From: Rhizobium lusitanum
Lineage (GTDB): Bacteria > Pseudomonadota > Alphaproteobacteria > Rhizobiales > Rhizobiaceae
DNA length: 64,000 nucleotides
Assembly (NCBI RefSeq): GCF_014189535.1
Contig: NZ_CP050307.1
Location: 1,178,001 to 1,242,000, forward strand
Reading direction: 5' to 3'
Shown: in pieces, positions 1-8,478 of the stretch
Layout of the letters: every line of letters begins with the position of its first letter
Position numbering within the stretch: position 1 is the stretch's first letter
The notes under the pieces: generated by a model
What the model was told of the DNA's origin: nothing
The model's input: the letters and a program-made list of their open reading frames with translations, nothing else
The model's database searches: none
Translations under genes and position numbers: made by a program

Positions 1-1
1 G

Positions 2-361
2 CCGGTGATCATCAACACCGCGGTCGGCGTGCGCAACATCCCGCAGGATTACCGCAACGTCGCCAAGGTACTGCGGCTGAACCAGATCGAGTTCTTCTTC
101 CGCATCATGGTTCCGGCCGCAGCCCCGTACATCTTCACGGGCCTGCGCATCGGCATCGGCCTGTCATGGCTTGCCATCGTCGCCGCCGAAATGCTGACGG
201 GTGGCGTCGGCATCGGCTTCTTCATCTGGGACGCATGGAACTCCTCGCGCCTGCCCGACATCATCGTCGCCCTCACCTATATCGGCATCACCGGTTTCAT
301 CCTCGACAAGCTGGTCGCCGCAATCGGCGCGTTTGTCACGCGCGGCGCCACGGCCAATTAA
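2..361 (+). CDS. nrtB: Nitrate ABC transporter permease, C-terminal part (5' end outside window)
   Basis: The reading frame is open from the window edge, so only the last ~119 residues of the permease are present. They contain the cytoplasmic EAA-type loop (around NIPQDYRNVAKVLRLN) that docks on the ATPase, followed by hydrophobic membrane segments typical of the NrtB/SsuC/TauC permease family. A stop at 359-361 is followed 7 bases later by an ATPase gene and then by nitrite and nitrate reductase genes. That context, rather than the permease sequence alone, points to nitrate/nitrite import instead of sulfonate or taurine. The substrate-binding protein (NrtA) is expected upstream, outside the window. 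Confidence 0.85.
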   Translation, partial: PVIINTAVGVRNIPQDYRNVAKVLRLNQIEFFFRIMVPAAAPYIFTGLRIGIGLSWLAIVAAEMLTGGVGIGFFIWDAWNSSRLPDIIVALTYIGITGFILDKLVAAIGAFVTRGATAN

Positions 362-368
362 GGAAAGC

Positions 369-1172
369 ATGATGACCAGCTCTTATCTCAAGCTCGATCA
401 CATCGACAAATATTTCGACCGCGGCGGCCAACGGGCCGAAGTGCTGAAGGACGTCAACCTCGTCATCGACAAGGGCGAATTCGTCTCGATCATCGGCCAT
501 TCCGGCTGCGGCAAGTCGACCCTGCTCAATCTCATCGCCGGGCTGTTGCCGGTATCGACGGGTGCCGTGCTGCTTGAAAATCGTGAGGTCAACGAGCCCG
601 GCCCCGAACGCGCCGTCGTGTTCCAGAACCACAGCCTGTTGCCCTGGCTCAGCGTCTACGAAAACGTCAACCTCGCCGTTACCAAAGTGTTTCGCGGCAA
701 GAAGACCAAGGCTGAGCGGCATGAATGGGTGATGCGCAATCTCGACATCGTGCAGATGGCGCATGCCAAGGACAAGCGCCCGTCGGAAATCTCCGGCGGC
801 ATGAAGCAGCGCGTCGGCATTGCCCGGGCGCTCGCCATGGAACCGAAAATCCTGTTGCTGGACGAGCCCTTCGGCGCGCTCGACGCACTGACCCGCGCCC
901 ATCTGCAGGATGTGGTGATGGAGATCCACAGCAGGCTCGGCAACACGATGGTGATGATCACCCATGATGTCGACGAGGCAGTACTCTTGTCCGACCGTAT
1001 CGTGATGATGACCAACGGTCCGGCCGCCCATATCGGCGAAGTCCTCGACGTTCCGATCGACCGGCCGCGCAATCGTCTCGAGCTCGCCTCCGACCGAACC
1101 TACCTCAAGTGCCGTGAAGCCGTGCTGAAGTTCCTCTACGAACGCCACCGCTTCGTCGAAGCAGCGGAGTAA
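369..1172 (+). CDS. nrtC: Nitrate ABC transporter ATP-binding protein
   Basis: This cytoplasmic ATPase would power nitrate uptake together with the permease just upstream. From the ATG at 369 (or 372) it is ~267 residues, normal for the NrtD/SsuB/TauB type. It shows Walker A (GHSGCGKST), a Q-loop (FQNHSLLPW), the ABC signature (SGGMKQR), Walker B (ILLLDEPFGALD) and the switch histidine (ITHDVDEA). A longer frame opens at 201 but would overlap nrtB by 160 bases and has no homology-like start; AGGAAA at 361-366 supports 369/372. It lacks the extra NrtA-like C-terminal domain of cyanobacterial NrtC, so the name follows rhizobial usage. Confidence 0.9.
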   Translation: MMTSSYLKLDHIDKYFDRGGQRAEVLKDVNLVIDKGEFVSIIGHSGCGKSTLLNLIAGLLPVSTGAVLLENREVNEPGPERAVVFQNHSLLPWLSVYENVNLAVTKVFRGKKTKAERHEWVMRNLDIVQMAHAKDKRPSEISGGMKQRVGIARALAMEPKILLLDEPFGALDALTRAHLQDVVMEIHSRLGNTMVMITHDVDEAVLLSDRIVMMTNGPAAHIGEVLDVPIDRPRNRLELASDRTYLKCREAVLKFLYERHRFVEAAE

Positions 1173-1176
1173 ATCC

Positions 1177-3627
1177 ATGACCCAGAAACTTGTCATCATT
1201 GGCAACGGCATGGCGCCCGGTCGCATGCTGGAACATCTTCTCGAAAAGGCGCCAGACCTTTATCAGGTCACGATCTTCAACGCCGAACCGCGCGTCAACT
1301 ACGATCGCATCATGCTGTCGCCGGTCCTCTCGGGCGAAAAGGACTACGAGCAGATCATCATCCATGGCGACGGATGGTACATCAAGAACAACATCACCCT
1401 CTACAAGGGCCACAAGATCGTCGCCATCGATCGCGCCGCCAAGACCGTCACCTCGGATCATGGCGTTACCGAGAGCTACGACAAGCTGGTGATCGCCACC
1501 GGCTCCGTGCCCTTCATCATTCCCGTTCCCGGAGCAAACCTGCCGGGTGTCTTGAGCTATCGCGATCTGGACGACGTCAATGCCATGCTGCTTGCCGCCC
1601 AGTCCCGGGCCAAGGCGGTCGTCATTGGCGGCGGCCTGCTGGGTCTCGAAGCCGCAGCCGGCCTCAATCTGCGCGGCATGGATGTCACCGTATTGCACGT
1701 CAATTCGACGCTGATGGAACGCCAGCTTGACCCCGCCGCAGGTTATCTCCTGGAAAAAGCGATCGAGGAGCGTGGCATCAAGGTCATCACCAAGGCCAAT
1801 ACCAAGGCGATCGTCGGCAATGGCAAGGTCGAGGGCGTGGAACTGGCCGACGGCACCATCATTCCGGCAACGCTGGTGGTGATGGCGGTCGGCATTCGCC
1901 CGAGTGCCGGGCTTGCCAAGGATGCCGGGCTTGCCGTCAACAGGGGCATCGTCGTCGATGCCGGCATGAGCACGTCGGATGGCAATATCTACGCGCTCGG
2001 CGAATGCGCCGAAGTCGGTGGGCAGGTCTACGGCCTGGTGGCACCGCTCTACGAGATGGCGCGTGTTACAGCCGCACAGTTGGTCGGCGAAACCGCAGCT
2101 GGCTTCGTACATTCCGACACGCCGACCAAGCTCAAGGTCACCGGCATCGATCTGTTTTCGCTTGGAGACTTTGCCGATGGCGACGACCGCGAGGAAATCG
2201 TGCTGCGCGACGCTTCAGCCGGTGTCTACAAGCGTCTGGTGCTGAAAGATAACCGCATCATCGGCACGGTGCTTTATGGCGAAACCGCCGATGGCACCTG
2301 GTTCAATGATCTGAAGAAGAAGGCCACCGATATCTCGGAGATGCGCGAAACGCTGATCTTCGGCCAGGCCTACCAGGGAGGGTCGCCGCTGGACCCTATG
2401 GCGGCCGTTGCAGCCTTGCCGGATGATGCGGAAATCTGCGGCTGCAACGGCGTTTGTAAGGGCAAAATCACGTCAACAATCACCTCTAAAGGGCTCACAT
2501 CGCTCGACGATGTTCGCGCCCATACCAAGGCATCAGCCTCCTGCGGCTCCTGCACCGGCCTCGTCGAACAGTTGATGTCGATCACGCTGGGGGATTCCTA
2601 CAATCCCAAGGCCGTGCAGCCGATGTGCACCTGCACAGAGCTCGGCCATGACGACGTAAGAAGACTTATAAAAGCCAAGGGGTTGAAGACCATTCCTGCA
2701 GTTATGCAGGAACTGGAGTGGAAGACCTCCTGCGGCTGCGCCAAATGCCGCCCGGCGCTGAACTATTATCTCGTCTGCGACTGGCCAGACGAATATGCCG
2801 ACGACTACCAGTCGCGTTTCATCAATGAGCGCGTCCATGCCAATATCCAGAAGGACGGCACTTATTCGGTCGTACCGCGCATGTGGGGTGGCGTCACCAA
2901 TTCCGGAGAGCTGCGCGCCATCGCCGATGTCGTCGACAAGTTCGAAATCCCGATGGTGAAAGTGACCGGCGGCCAGCGCATCGATCTGCTCGGTATCCAC
3001 AAGGAAGATCTGCCCGCCGTCTGGGCCGATCTCGGCAAAGCCGGCTTTATCTCCGGGCAAGCCTATGCCAAGGGCCTGCGCACGGTGAAAACCTGCGTCG
3101 GTTCCGACTGGTGCCGCTTCGGCACGCAGGATTCGACCGGCCTTGGCATCCGCATCGAGAGGTTCATGTGGGGCTCGTGGACGCCGGCGAAGCTCAAGCT
3201 GGCGGTCTCCGGCTGTCCGCGCAATTGCGCCGAGGCGACCTGCAAGGATATCGGTGTCATCTGCGTCGATAGCGGCTTCGAAATCCATTTCGCCGGCGCC
3301 GCCGGCCTCGACATCAAGGGCACGGAAGTTCTTGGCCTCGTCAAGACCGCAGACGAGGCGCTCGAGTATATCGTCGCGCTGACGCAGATGTATCGCGAAC
3401 AGGGCCGCTATCTCGAACGCATCTACAAATGGGCGAAGCGCATCGGTCTGGACGAGATCCGCCGCCAGATCATGGGGGATGACGAAAAGCGCCAAGCTTA
3501 CTACGAGCGCTTCGTCTTCAGCCAGAAGTTCGCACAGGTTGATCCGTGGTCGGAGCGTGTCTCCGGCAAGGACAAGCACGAGTTCCGGCCGATGGCGACG
3601 GTCGGTTTTCCCCAGGCGGCCGAGTGA
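1177..3627 (+). CDS. nirB: Assimilatory nitrite reductase [NAD(P)H], large subunit
   Basis: This enzyme reduces nitrite to ammonium in the cytoplasm, passing electrons from NAD(P)H through FAD and iron-sulfur centres to siroheme. At 816 residues it has the standard NirB layout. An N-terminal FAD/NAD(P) oxidoreductase carries GNGMAP near residue 9 and a second dinucleotide fold (GGGLLGLEAA). A BFD-like [2Fe-2S] domain follows with C421, C423, C427, C456 and C459. The sulfite/nitrite reductase domain carries the siroheme/4Fe-4S cysteines C640, C646, C680 and C684 (CX5C and CX3C). It starts 4 bases after nrtC and is followed by nirD, so the operon couples nitrate uptake to reduction. Confidence 0.96.
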   Translation: MTQKLVIIGNGMAPGRMLEHLLEKAPDLYQVTIFNAEPRVNYDRIMLSPVLSGEKDYEQIIIHGDGWYIKNNITLYKGHKIVAIDRAAKTVTSDHGVTESYDKLVIATGSVPFIIPVPGANLPGVLSYRDLDDVNAMLLAAQSRAKAVVIGGGLLGLEAAAGLNLRGMDVTVLHVNSTLMERQLDPAAGYLLEKAIEERGIKVITKANTKAIVGNGKVEGVELADGTIIPATLVVMAVGIRPSAGLAKDAGLAVNRGIVVDAGMSTSDGNIYALGECAEVGGQVYGLVAPLYEMARVTAAQLVGETAAGFVHSDTPTKLKVTGIDLFSLGDFADGDDREEIVLRDASAGVYKRLVLKDNRIIGTVLYGETADGTWFNDLKKKATDISEMRETLIFGQAYQGGSPLDPMAAVAALPDDAEICGCNGVCKGKITSTITSKGLTSLDDVRAHTKASASCGSCTGLVEQLMSITLGDSYNPKAVQPMCTCTELGHDDVRRLIKAKGLKTIPAVMQELEWKTSCGCAKCRPALNYYLVCDWPDEYADDYQSRFINERVHANIQKDGTYSVVPRMWGGVTNSGELRAIADVVDKFEIPMVKVTGGQRIDLLGIHKEDLPAVWADLGKAGFISGQAYAKGLRTVKTCVGSDWCRFGTQDSTGLGIRIERFMWGSWTPAKLKLAVSGCPRNCAEATCKDIGVICVDSGFEIHFAGAAGLDIKGTEVLGLVKTADEALEYIVALTQMYREQGRYLERIYKWAKRIGLDEIRRQIMGDDEKRQAYYERFVFSQKFAQVDPWSERVSGKDKHEFRPMATVGFPQAAE

Positions 3628-3637
3628 GGAGATGGAC

Positions 3638-3967
3638 ATGAATTGGGTAGAAATCGGCGACATCTCCGACATTCCGTTGCGCGGCGCGCGCTGCGTGAAG
3701 ACCCCGCAAGGCAAGATCGCGGTGTTCCGCACCGCCGAAAACCAGGTCTTCGCCATAGAAGATCATTGCCCGCACAAGGGCGGTCCACTTTCGCAAGGTA
3801 TCGTCCATGGCGCGGCAGTCACCTGCCCGCTGCACAACTGGGTAATCTCGCTCGAAACGGGCGAGGCGCTCGGGGCGGACAAGGGCGCGGTCAGGACCAT
3901 TCCTGTGCGAAATGAGAATGGAGCCCTGTCGATTGCTCTCGATAGTTTGATGATGGCGGCGGAGTGA
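3638..3967 (+). CDS. nirD: Assimilatory nitrite reductase small subunit, Rieske type
   Basis: This is the small partner of NirB, ~109 residues with a single Rieske-like fold. All four iron-sulfur ligands are visible: CPH at C44/H46 and CPLH at C63/H66. Many enteric NirD proteins have lost these ligands, so this version probably carries a real [2Fe-2S] cluster. ATG codons lie at 3632 and 3638; GAGGAG at 3626-3631 is spaced properly only for 3638, which I chose. The stop overlaps the upstream end of the nasA reading frame, indicating tight operon packing. Confidence 0.93.
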   Translation: MNWVEIGDISDIPLRGARCVKTPQGKIAVFRTAENQVFAIEDHCPHKGGPLSQGIVHGAAVTCPLHNWVISLETGEALGADKGAVRTIPVRNENGALSIALDSLMMAAE

Positions 3968-3978
3968 CCGGAGCAGTC

Positions 3979-6636
3979 ATGTCCGTTGAGACCAAAACCA
4001 CCTGCCCTTATTGCGGCGTCGGCTGCGGCGTCATTGCCAGCGTCGACGACCACGGCAAGGTCTCCGTCAAAGGCGATCCGGAGCATCCGGCCAATTACGG
4101 CCGGCTCTGTTCCAAGGGATCAGCCTTGGCGGAGACGATCGATCTCGACGGCCGTGTCCTTTATCCAGAGATCCTCGGGCAAAGGGCAAGCTGGGACGTA
4201 GCGCTCGATCTCGTCGCAACACGCTTTTCCGAAACCATCGCCGAGCAGGGTCCGGACTCGGTCGCCTTCTACGTCTCCGGCCAGCTTCTGACCGAAGACT
4301 ATTACGTTGCCAACAAGCTGATGAAAGGCTTCATCGGTTCAGCCAACATCGACACCAATTCGCGGCTCTGCATGTCATCCTCCGTCGCTGGCCATCGCCG
4401 CGCCTTCGGCTCGGATACCGTGCCCGGCACGTACGAGGATATCGAACTCGCCGATCTGGTGATCCTGACGGGCTCCAACCTTGCCTGGTGCCATCCGGTG
4501 ATCTACCAGCGCCTTGCCGCCGCCAAGGTCGCACGGCCGGGAATGAAAGTGGTCGTGATCGACCCGCGCCGGACGATGACCTCCGACATTGCCGACCTGC
4601 ATCTGGCGATCCGCCCGGATGGCGACGTCGCTTTGTTCATGGGCCTCCTCGCCCAGCTTGCCCAGAGCGCCGCCATCAACCAGAATTTCATCGCGCTCCA
4701 TACCGAGGGCTTTCCGGATGCGTTTGCCGAGGCCTCAGCGCTGAGCTTCAGCGATCTGCTCGACAAGACCGGTCTGCCGGCGATGCAGCTGCGCGAGTTC
4801 TTCCGCCTGTTCGTAACAACGGAAAAGGTGGTGACCTGCTACAGCCAGGGCGTCAACCAATCCTCCTCCGGCACCGACAAGGTCAACGCCATCATCAATT
4901 GCCATCTGGCGACCGGTCGTATCGGCCGACCCGGCATGGGGCCTTTCTCGCTCACCGGCCAACCGAACGCCATGGGAGGGCGAGAGGTCGGCGGCCTCGC
5001 CAATATGCTCGCCGCCCACATGGCGATCGAAAATGCCGAAGACCGCGATCGGGTGCAACGCTTCTGGAACGCCCCGACGATTGCCGAGCGGCCGGGGCTG
5101 AAGGCTGTCGACATGTTCCGCGCCGTGGCCGACGGCCGCATCAAGGCATTGTGGATCATGGCGACCAATCCGGTGGTTTCGATGCCGGATGCCGATGCCG
5201 TCGAAGCGGCCATCAAGGCCTGTCCCTTCGTCGTCGTTTCCGACGTCCTGAAAGAGACGGATACGACGCGGCACGCGCATGTGCTGCTGCCGTCCCTCGG
5301 CTGGGGCGAAAAGGACGGCACGGTTACCAATTCCGAACGCCGGATCTCCCGGCAGCGCGAGTATCTCCCCGCTCCGGGTGATGCGAAACCGGATTGGTGG
5401 CAAATGGCCGAAGTCGGCCGTCGCATGGGGTTTGCAGAGGCTTTCGCCTTTGGGTCCGCCGCCGACATCTTTGCCGAACATGCGGCCCTTTCCAGCTTCG
5501 AAAACGATGGCAGCCGGGATTTCGATATCGGTGCTTACGCGCAAATTGCGATCCGCGACTACGACACGCTTTCGCCGTTCCAATGGCCGCAGCCCGCTGG
5601 GTCGCTGTTACAGATGACGCGCTTCTTTGCGGAAGGCGGGTTCTTTCATCCCGATCGCAAGGCTCGCTTCGTGCCGGTCAAACCGCCGATATCAGACCGC
5701 ACCAATGCGGACTTCCCCTTCACGCTTAACACCGGCCGCATTCGCGACCAGTGGCATACGATGACCCGCACCGGAAAAAGCGCTCGCCTGTCGGCGCATA
5801 TCGCCGAACCCTTCGCGGAGATCCACCCACGCGATGCGGTCGAGATCGGTGTCGGCGATGCCAGCCTGGTCGAGATCGAAAGCCCGCATGGCAAGGTGAT
5901 CGTGCGCGCCCTGGTAACCGAACGTCAGGCGCGCGGCAGCCTGTTCGTGCCGATGCACTGGAACGACCAGTTTGCCGCAAAGGCTCGTATCGATGTTGTC
6001 GTCACACCCCTGACCGATCCCGTCTCCGGCCAGCCAGCGTCAAAGAATGTGGCCGTCGCTGCCCGCCCTTTCAAGGCGGTGCGCTATGGCTTTGCCGTTT
6101 CCATGGCAAGACCACAGCAGCTGGATAGCGCCTATTGGGCACTCGCCAAAGCCGATGGCGGCTGGCGGACGGAGCTTGCCTTTGACGAGACCGAAGAGGA
6201 CTGGGCAAGCTGGTGCCGCACGACCTTCGATATCCCCGCGCATATCGAACCGCTCGGCTATGCCGATCAGACATCCGGCGATTTGCGCCTCGCCTTCTTC
6301 GACGGCGGAAAACTGCTTGCAGCTTTGTTTCTCGCCCGCCAGCCGGTGGCCGTCGCCCGCAATTGGGCGATCGCGCAACTCTCCGCTTCGCATAGCGATC
6401 TACGCAAGCGCTTCGCGCTCGTTGCCGGACGACCGGGTGCCGACACGCCGGATCCGGGCGCAACCGTCTGCTCTTGCTTCGGCGTCGGCGTCAATCAGAT
6501 CGTCGGTGCAGTCCGTAACGGCTGCCACAGTGTCGAGGCGGTCGGCAAGGTGCTGAACGCCGGAACCAATTGCGGCTCCTGCCGTGCAGAGATCCGTGGT
6601 ATCATCGACGGATGCCTCGCGGCGGCGGCCGAATAA
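3979..6636 (+). CDS. nasA: Assimilatory nitrate reductase, molybdenum catalytic subunit
   Basis: This protein reduces nitrate to nitrite with a bis-MGD molybdenum cofactor in the cytoplasm. It is ~885 residues. An N-terminal [4Fe-4S] site is formed by C9, C12, C16 and C44. Long molybdopterin oxidoreductase domains follow, with the dinucleotide-binding domain near residues 570-700. A C-terminal BFD-like [2Fe-2S] domain has cysteines in VCSCFGVG and NCGSCRAE, as in NasA forms that take electrons without a separate flavoprotein subunit. A GTG at 3964 is in frame and overlaps the nirD stop, but the ATG at 3979 has GGAG 5 bases upstream and puts the first cysteine motif at the usual distance. Confidence 0.94.
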   Translation: MSVETKTTCPYCGVGCGVIASVDDHGKVSVKGDPEHPANYGRLCSKGSALAETIDLDGRVLYPEILGQRASWDVALDLVATRFSETIAEQGPDSVAFYVSGQLLTEDYYVANKLMKGFIGSANIDTNSRLCMSSSVAGHRRAFGSDTVPGTYEDIELADLVILTGSNLAWCHPVIYQRLAAAKVARPGMKVVVIDPRRTMTSDIADLHLAIRPDGDVALFMGLLAQLAQSAAINQNFIALHTEGFPDAFAEASALSFSDLLDKTGLPAMQLREFFRLFVTTEKVVTCYSQGVNQSSSGTDKVNAIINCHLATGRIGRPGMGPFSLTGQPNAMGGREVGGLANMLAAHMAIENAEDRDRVQRFWNAPTIAERPGLKAVDMFRAVADGRIKALWIMATNPVVSMPDADAVEAAIKACPFVVVSDVLKETDTTRHAHVLLPSLGWGEKDGTVTNSERRISRQREYLPAPGDAKPDWWQMAEVGRRMGFAEAFAFGSAADIFAEHAALSSFENDGSRDFDIGAYAQIAIRDYDTLSPFQWPQPAGSLLQMTRFFAEGGFFHPDRKARFVPVKPPISDRTNADFPFTLNTGRIRDQWHTMTRTGKSARLSAHIAEPFAEIHPRDAVEIGVGDASLVEIESPHGKVIVRALVTERQARGSLFVPMHWNDQFAAKARIDVVVTPLTDPVSGQPASKNVAVAARPFKAVRYGFAVSMARPQQLDSAYWALAKADGGWRTELAFDETEEDWASWCRTTFDIPAHIEPLGYADQTSGDLRLAFFDGGKLLAALFLARQPVAVARNWAIAQLSASHSDLRKRFALVAGRPGADTPDPGATVCSCFGVGVNQIVGAVRNGCHSVEAVGKVLNAGTNCGSCRAEIRGIIDGCLAAAAE

Positions 6637-6652
6637 AAACCGCGTCTTTCGC

Positions 6653-6697
6653 CCCCAACCGCCTCGCCGAAGGTGCGACAAAGTGCCTGCGGTTGGG
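6653..6697 (+). terminator. Possible hairpin after the nitrate operon
   Basis: CCCAACCGC at 6654-6662 pairs with GCGGTTGGG at 6689-6697, a perfect 9-base stem 18 bases after the nasA stop. The loop is long (26 bases) and there is no T tract, so it is not a classical intrinsic terminator. It could protect the mRNA 3' end or end transcription with Rho. Confidence 0.35.
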
Positions 6698-6735
6698 CTG
6701 GCAACCACCAACTTGACTATCTACGCTCAATATGA

Positions 6736-6750
6736 GAACATAAAGTGAAC
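6736..6750. promoter_or_regulatory. Predicted LexA (SOS) box, GAAC-N7-GAAC
   Basis: GAACATAAAGTGAAC is a direct repeat GAAC-N7-GAAC, equal to GTTC-N7-GTTC on the other strand. That is the established LexA operator of alphaproteobacteria, including rhizobia, and the AT-rich spacer is typical. It lies 14 bases before the ATG at 6765 and downstream of a TTGACT (6713-6718) that could be a -35 element, so LexA bound here would block the promoter. Confidence 0.65.
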
Positions 6751-6764
6751 ATATGGAGGTATCC

Positions 6765-6938
6765 ATGACAGACACACAGCAAGTCATAGAGCGTGCCATG
6801 ACATTCGTCGCTGTTTCGAAGGCTTTGCGGCAACGCGAACAGGAACGGCTCGCTGCCTGGAAACGCCGCGTTGATATCAGCAGGCCGCTGCCGCCTTTAC
6901 CGCGCGCCGTGCAGCTTTCGCTCAAGCTGGATCGATGA
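6765..6938 (+). CDS. Small hypothetical protein behind an SOS-type box
   Basis: I do not recognise a family. The product is 57 residues, highly charged and rich in arginine, with a predicted helical first half (QQVIERAMTFVAVSKALRQREQERLAAWKRR) and a proline-rich tail (RPLPPLPR). It has no signal peptide or membrane segment. Of the two ATGs (6753, 6765) the second has TGGAGG at 6754-6759 with a 5-base spacer. The LexA-like box directly upstream suggests damage induction. A role in checkpoint control or DNA repair is a guess from regulation only. Confidence 0.6.
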   Translation: MTDTQQVIERAMTFVAVSKALRQREQERLAAWKRRVDISRPLPPLPRAVQLSLKLDR

Positions 6939-7032
6939 TGCCGCGAGCGACCGGGACCTAAACGGATAGAGATGGATCTTCCCAAGGGAACTACAGTCCC
7001 GCCATGACGTTTTCTCACAAGAGGAGAAAGCC

Positions 7033-7296
7033 ATGACAAAGTATGATCCAACATTCCCGCCGATCCCGGCTCCGGAAACGGGCCTTCCAAATCCTATTCA
7101 GCCGCATTCGGTGGAACCACCGAAGATAGATACGGATGACGACGATGCTGCCTATGCACGCGGAGCCGAAGCGGGGAAAAGGGAAGATGCCGCCGACAAG
7201 AATCCCTATCCCGAAGAAAGCAGCCGTGCCAAGGCATTCGAACACGGCTATCTGGACGCGCAGAAGATCAGAAGTAACGATAAGCCGCCCGGTTGA
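7033..7296 (+). CDS. Small acidic protein with an RMF/CrpP-like C-terminal segment
   Basis: The product is 87 residues, preceded by an AAGAGGAG ribosome site at 7019-7026. The N-terminal half is proline-rich and disordered (PTFPPIPAPETGLPNP). The C-terminal half has the pattern AYARGAEAGKREDAADKNPY followed by an FEHGYLDA segment. This matches the AY-x2-G-x2-A ... NPY ... W/F-x2-G-Y/W core shared by ribosome modulation factor and CrpP-type small proteins. The ancestral RMF role is ribosome hibernation, but many rhizobial relatives are uncharacterised, so I give only the family. A strong terminator follows. Confidence 0.7.
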   Translation: MTKYDPTFPPIPAPETGLPNPIQPHSVEPPKIDTDDDDAAYARGAEAGKREDAADKNPYPEESSRAKAFEHGYLDAQKIRSNDKPPG

Positions 7297-7312
7297 GATT
7301 GTCGGCGGCTGA

Positions 7313-7343
7313 GCGCCCGCCAGAAAGCGGGCGCCCTATTTTT
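7313..7343 (+). terminator. Intrinsic terminator
   Basis: GCGCCCGC (7313-7320) and GCGGGCGC (7327-7334) form a perfect 8-base GC stem with a 6-base loop, followed by CCTATTTTT. It sits 16 bases after the RMF-like gene and just before the convergent hydrolase gene. Confidence 0.85.
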
Positions 7344-7353
7344 CTAGAGATCG

Positions 7354-8332
7354 TTATGCCTTGAAGAATTCAAGCAGGTCGGCGTTGATGACATCCGCAT
7401 GGGTGGTGGCCATGCCGTGCGGGAAGCCCTTATAGATCTTCAGCGTTCCCTTCTTCAGAAGCTTGGCGGAGAGAGGAGCGGAATCCGCGATCGGTACGAT
7501 CTGGTCATCGTCGCCGTGCATCACGAGAACTGGCACATCGATCTTCTTCAGATCCTCGGTGAAATCGGTTTCCGAGAAGGCCTTGATGCAATCATAATGG
7601 GCCTTGGCGCCGCCCATCATGCCCTGACGCCACCAATTGTCGACGACACCTTGCGAGACATTCGCGCCCGGACGATTGAAGCCGTAGAACGGTCCGGCCG
7701 GAATATCGCGGAAGAACTGGGCGCGGTTGGCGACCAGTGCCGAACGGAAGCCGTCGAAGACCTCAAGCGGCAGACCGCCCGGATCTCTTCTCGGACTTGA
7801 CCATGATCGGCGGCACAGCGCCGATCAGTACAGCCTTGGAAACGCGGCCATGGCCGCCATATTGCGCCACATAGCGCGCCACTTCGCCGCCGCCTGTCGA
7901 ATGTCCCACATGAATAGCACCCTTCAGGTCGAGGTGCTCGGCAAGCGCCGCGACATCGGCGGCGTAGGTATCCATCTCATTTCCGGTTGCCGTCTGGCTC
8001 GAGCGGCCGTGGCCGCGGCGATCATGGGCGATGACGCGGAAGCCTTTATCGAGGAAAAACAGCATCTGAGCGTCCCAGTCGTCGGCGCTCAGCGGCCAGC
8101 CATGATGGAAGACAATCGGCTGGCCTGTTCCCCAATCCTTGTAAAAAATCTGGGTTCCGTCCTTGGTCGTAATTGTGCTGCTACTCATGGTGGTATCCTT
8201 ACCTTTCGAAGACTGCTTTGTTGCAGAGGCTTGTGCGGGTTGAGCGAAGGGCATAACAGCCGCCGTGGCGGCCAGACCTAATCCAGCCGTCATGACGCCC
8301 CGGCGGGTAGCTTGATTGATCGAGTTGCTCAT
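7354..8332 (-). pseudogene. Tat-exported alpha/beta hydrolase (haloperoxidase type), frameshifted
   Basis: Read on the minus strand, the first ~185 codons encode a twin-arginine signal ([10 protein letters not shown] then a hydrophobic stretch ending AQA) and the N-terminal half of a non-heme chloroperoxidase-like alpha/beta hydrolase. The catalytic serine lies in GHSTGGG. Near 7779-7785 the frame is lost: after MVKSEK it runs into a stop, while a different frame continues with [13 protein letters not shown] and ends with the acid (MHGDDDQ) and histidine (GFPHGM) regions at 7354. A single extra base explains this. The start at 8332 has GGAG 6 bases upstream. The gene is divergent from an OhrR-like regulator, so peroxide-linked control is likely. 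It may be a true pseudogene or a sequencing error. Confidence 0.8.
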
Positions 8333-8351
8333 TTCAATCTCCAATCGTTTA

Positions 8352-8380
8352 TATATCGCGCGATTTATTATCGCGATATA
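8352..8380. promoter_or_regulatory. Operator-like inverted repeat 1 (TATCGCGATA family)
   Basis: TATATCGCG (8352-8360) and CGCGATATA (8372-8380) form a 9-base inverted repeat, and TATCGCGATA at 8369-8378 is itself a perfect palindrome. It lies 20 bases upstream of the hydrolase start, where a repressor of that gene would bind. Confidence 0.65.
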
Positions 8381-8421
8381 AAGCTATGTAGAGGTAATTC
8401 AGATAGCTGTCCATAAAAAAC

Positions 8422-8448
8422 TTATCGCGATATCATTTTTCGTGATAA
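8422..8448. promoter_or_regulatory. Operator-like inverted repeat 2 (TATCGCGATA family)
   Basis: A second exact copy of TATCGCGATA is at 8423-8432, followed by CGTGATAA (8441-8448), which pairs imperfectly with TTATCGCG (8422-8429). The two palindromes are 54 bases apart, about five helical turns. This copy lies nearer the regulator gene and suggests autoregulation. Confidence 0.65.
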
Positions 8449-8478
8449 AAAATTCAGACCATCAACCGGAAGACCGCC

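Noticed and set aside
336..1226. Long minus-strand ORF opposite nrtC
   Set aside because: It is a mirror of the ATPase gene in high-GC DNA, has no family-like sequence and lacks a ribosome site.
2533..3756. 407-codon minus-strand ORF opposite nirB
   Set aside because: It lies wholly over the conserved reductase domain and shows only shadow composition (many A, D, G and R residues).
4735..5583. Minus-strand ORF opposite nasA
   Set aside because: A shadow of the catalytic subunit; no motif or start signal.
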